7,313 bases of DNA from Bacteroidota bacterium (GTDB taxonomy: Bacteria > Bacteroidota > Bacteroidia > Chitinophagales > Saprospiraceae): positions 1 to 7,313 of the forward strand of contig QQUB01000001.1 of NCBI GenBank assembly GCA_008501835.1, written 5' to 3'. The translations under genes and the position numbers were made by a program. Below are positions 6,245 to 7,313 of this stretch, piece by piece. How positions within the stretch are numbered: position 1 is the stretch's first letter; the number at the start of each line of letters is the position of its first letter. Below the pieces are notes generated by a model, which was not told the origin of the DNA, searched no databases, and worked only from the letters and a program-made list of their open reading frames with translations.

Positions 6245-7313
6245 ATGACAGACCAATTAATTAACCAGGCCAGGGAAATACTTTCCAAAAACTGGAAAGG
6301 CGGATTTACAATCCCTACTTCAAATCTATACCCTTTTCAATGGAACTGGGATTCAGGTTTTATCAGTCTTGGATTGTGTCATTACAATCTGAATGATGCC
6401 CTGCAGGAAATAAGGTCTCTTTTTTCCGGTCAATGGGGTAACGGGTTGCTTCCGCATATCATTTTCCATAGTGAGCAGGAAAAGACTTATTTTCCAAATT
6501 TTGATTTTTGGAATTCCAATGTAAATCCAACCGCTCCATTGAAACCAAAATCATCCGGCATTACCCAACCAGCTGTTCATGGTTTCGTGGTTGAGCACCT
6601 TATTCAAAGGTTCCCTCACAATGAGAAAGTCATTGCATTTGCCAAAGAACTTTTTCCCAAAATTGTCAACTATCACAGATTCCTCTACGAATTCCGCGAT
6701 CCAAACAAAGAAGGCTTAATGTTCATTTTCCACCCATGGGAATCCGGCAGGGACAATTCCCCATTGTGGGATGAATCACTGGACAGAATTGAAATTGACC
6801 ATTCCACGCTGCCGAAATACACCAGGAGAGACACCAGTATTGCCGACGCTGATGAACGACCAACATCTGAACAATATGACCGGTATGTCTATCTGTTGCA
6901 ATTGGGAAAGACAAACCTTTACGATGGTGAAGCCATTGCGGAAGAGAGTCCGTTCCTCATACAGGACAGCATGATGAACGCCATATTGATCAAATCCAAT
7001 GCCTCCTTAATAAAAATTGGAAAACGATTTGGGTTGGATACCGGTGAGATCGAAGAGTGGCAACAACAGAGTATTTCCACCTTTAAACAAAAAATGTGGA
7101 ACGAATCTCTGGGTTTTTTCACCTGTTATGACCTTAGGGCAGAAAAACAAATACTGTATAAGGAGATCGGTGGTATAAGTCCTGTTCTCGCTGGTATCCC
7201 ATCGGAGGCTCAGGCTAAAAGTCTCAACGATTATCTTCAATCCCTTCATACCAGGGGATATTATTTATGCCCAAGTTTTGATGTGGATGACCCATTGTTC
7301 GATTCCAAAAGAT
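6245..7313 (+). CDS. GH63-related glycoside hydrolase (mannosylglycerate/glucosylglycerate hydrolase-like), 3' end missing
   Basis: The reading frame stays open for 356 codons to the window edge. The protein shows the sequence marks of the (alpha/alpha)6-barrel MGH1-like group related to GH63: Q-W-N-W-D-S-G (32-38), G-L-L-P-H-I (67-72), Q-P-A-V-H-G (108-113) and H-P-W-E-S-G-R-D-N-S-P (163-173). In characterised family members an Asp corresponding to Asp170 is the likely general acid, and a Glu near the C-terminus is the second catalytic residue; that part is outside the window, as proteins of this group have about 430-450 residues. There is no signal peptide, so the enzyme should be cytoplasmic. 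The ATG at 6245 is taken because it gives the expected short N-terminus before the first barrel helix. It lies 73 bases after the receptor stop and probably shares its transcript. Known substrates in the group are mannosylglycerate and glucosylglycerate; another alpha-glycoside is possible. Confidence 0.83.
   Translation, partial: MTDQLINQAREILSKNWKGGFTIPTSNLYPFQWNWDSGFISLGLCHYNLNDALQEIRSLFSGQWGNGLLPHIIFHSEQEKTYFPNFDFWNSNVNPTAPLKPKSSGITQPAVHGFVVEHLIQRFPHNEKVIAFAKELFPKIVNYHRFLYEFRDPNKEGLMFIFHPWESGRDNSPLWDESLDRIEIDHSTLPKYTRRDTSIADADERPTSEQYDRYVYLLQLGKTNLYDGEAIAEESPFLIQDSMMNAILIKSNASLIKIGKRFGLDTGEIEEWQQQSISTFKQKMWNESLGFFTCYDLRAEKQILYKEIGGISPVLAGIPSEAQAKSLNDYLQSLHTRGYYLCPSFDVDDPLFDSKR

Noticed and set aside
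3789..6256. Several minus-strand and alternative-frame ORFs of 60-120 codons within the receptor gene
   Set aside because: They overlap a clearly coding 864-codon gene and show the odd composition of antisense frames; none has a recognisable domain.
6723..7249. Short ORFs on both strands within the hydrolase gene
   Set aside because: They are shadows of the open hydrolase frame, which is supported by family motifs throughout.
1..7313. CRISPR array, insertion sequence, tRNA or rRNA gene
   Set aside because: No regularly spaced repeats, transposase motifs or tRNA/rRNA signatures were seen on either strand.

Overview
The window looks like a chromosomal segment of a Gram-negative member of the Bacteroidota. 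The evidence is a KdsA of the lineage-typical F-K-G-S-Y-R-K-A-N-R-S form, a TonB-dependent receptor with an N-terminal carboxypeptidase-regulatory-like domain, TAnnTTTG promoter boxes, genes without obvious Shine-Dalgarno sequences, and AT-rich intergenic DNA. I cannot fix the genus.

Left part (1-1374, minus strand). The 5' part of kdsA (Kdo-8-phosphate synthase, lipopolysaccharide core synthesis) runs off the left edge. Upstream of it lies an independent gene for a small secreted outer-membrane beta-barrel protein. That gene has a well-spaced Bacteroidota promoter and a textbook intrinsic terminator, so it is probably monocistronic.

Middle part (1375-2535). This is about 1.2 kb without a conventional gene. 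It holds a very AT-rich block (14 G/C in 120 bases at 1381-1500), a set of competing inverted repeats, a 33-codon ORF for a possible single-span membrane peptide (1789-1890), and a perfect TAACTTTG box followed by three consecutive hairpins (2069-2190). The last could be an unannotated structured RNA.

Right part (2536-7313). A minus-strand AraC-family regulator is divergent from a plus-strand pair: an 864-residue TonB-dependent receptor, then a signal-less glycoside hydrolase of the GH63-related mannosylglycerate/glucosylglycerate hydrolase type, cut by the right edge. No SusD partner lies between receptor and hydrolase. My reading (inference) is a small substrate-inducible locus: the receptor imports a small glycoside across the outer membrane, the hydrolase cleaves it in the cytoplasm, and the AraC protein senses the substrate or a product. 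A perfect 12-bp hairpin between receptor and hydrolase may set their relative expression. The substrate is not proven by the sequence; glucosyl- or mannosyl-glycerate-like osmolytes are the best guess.
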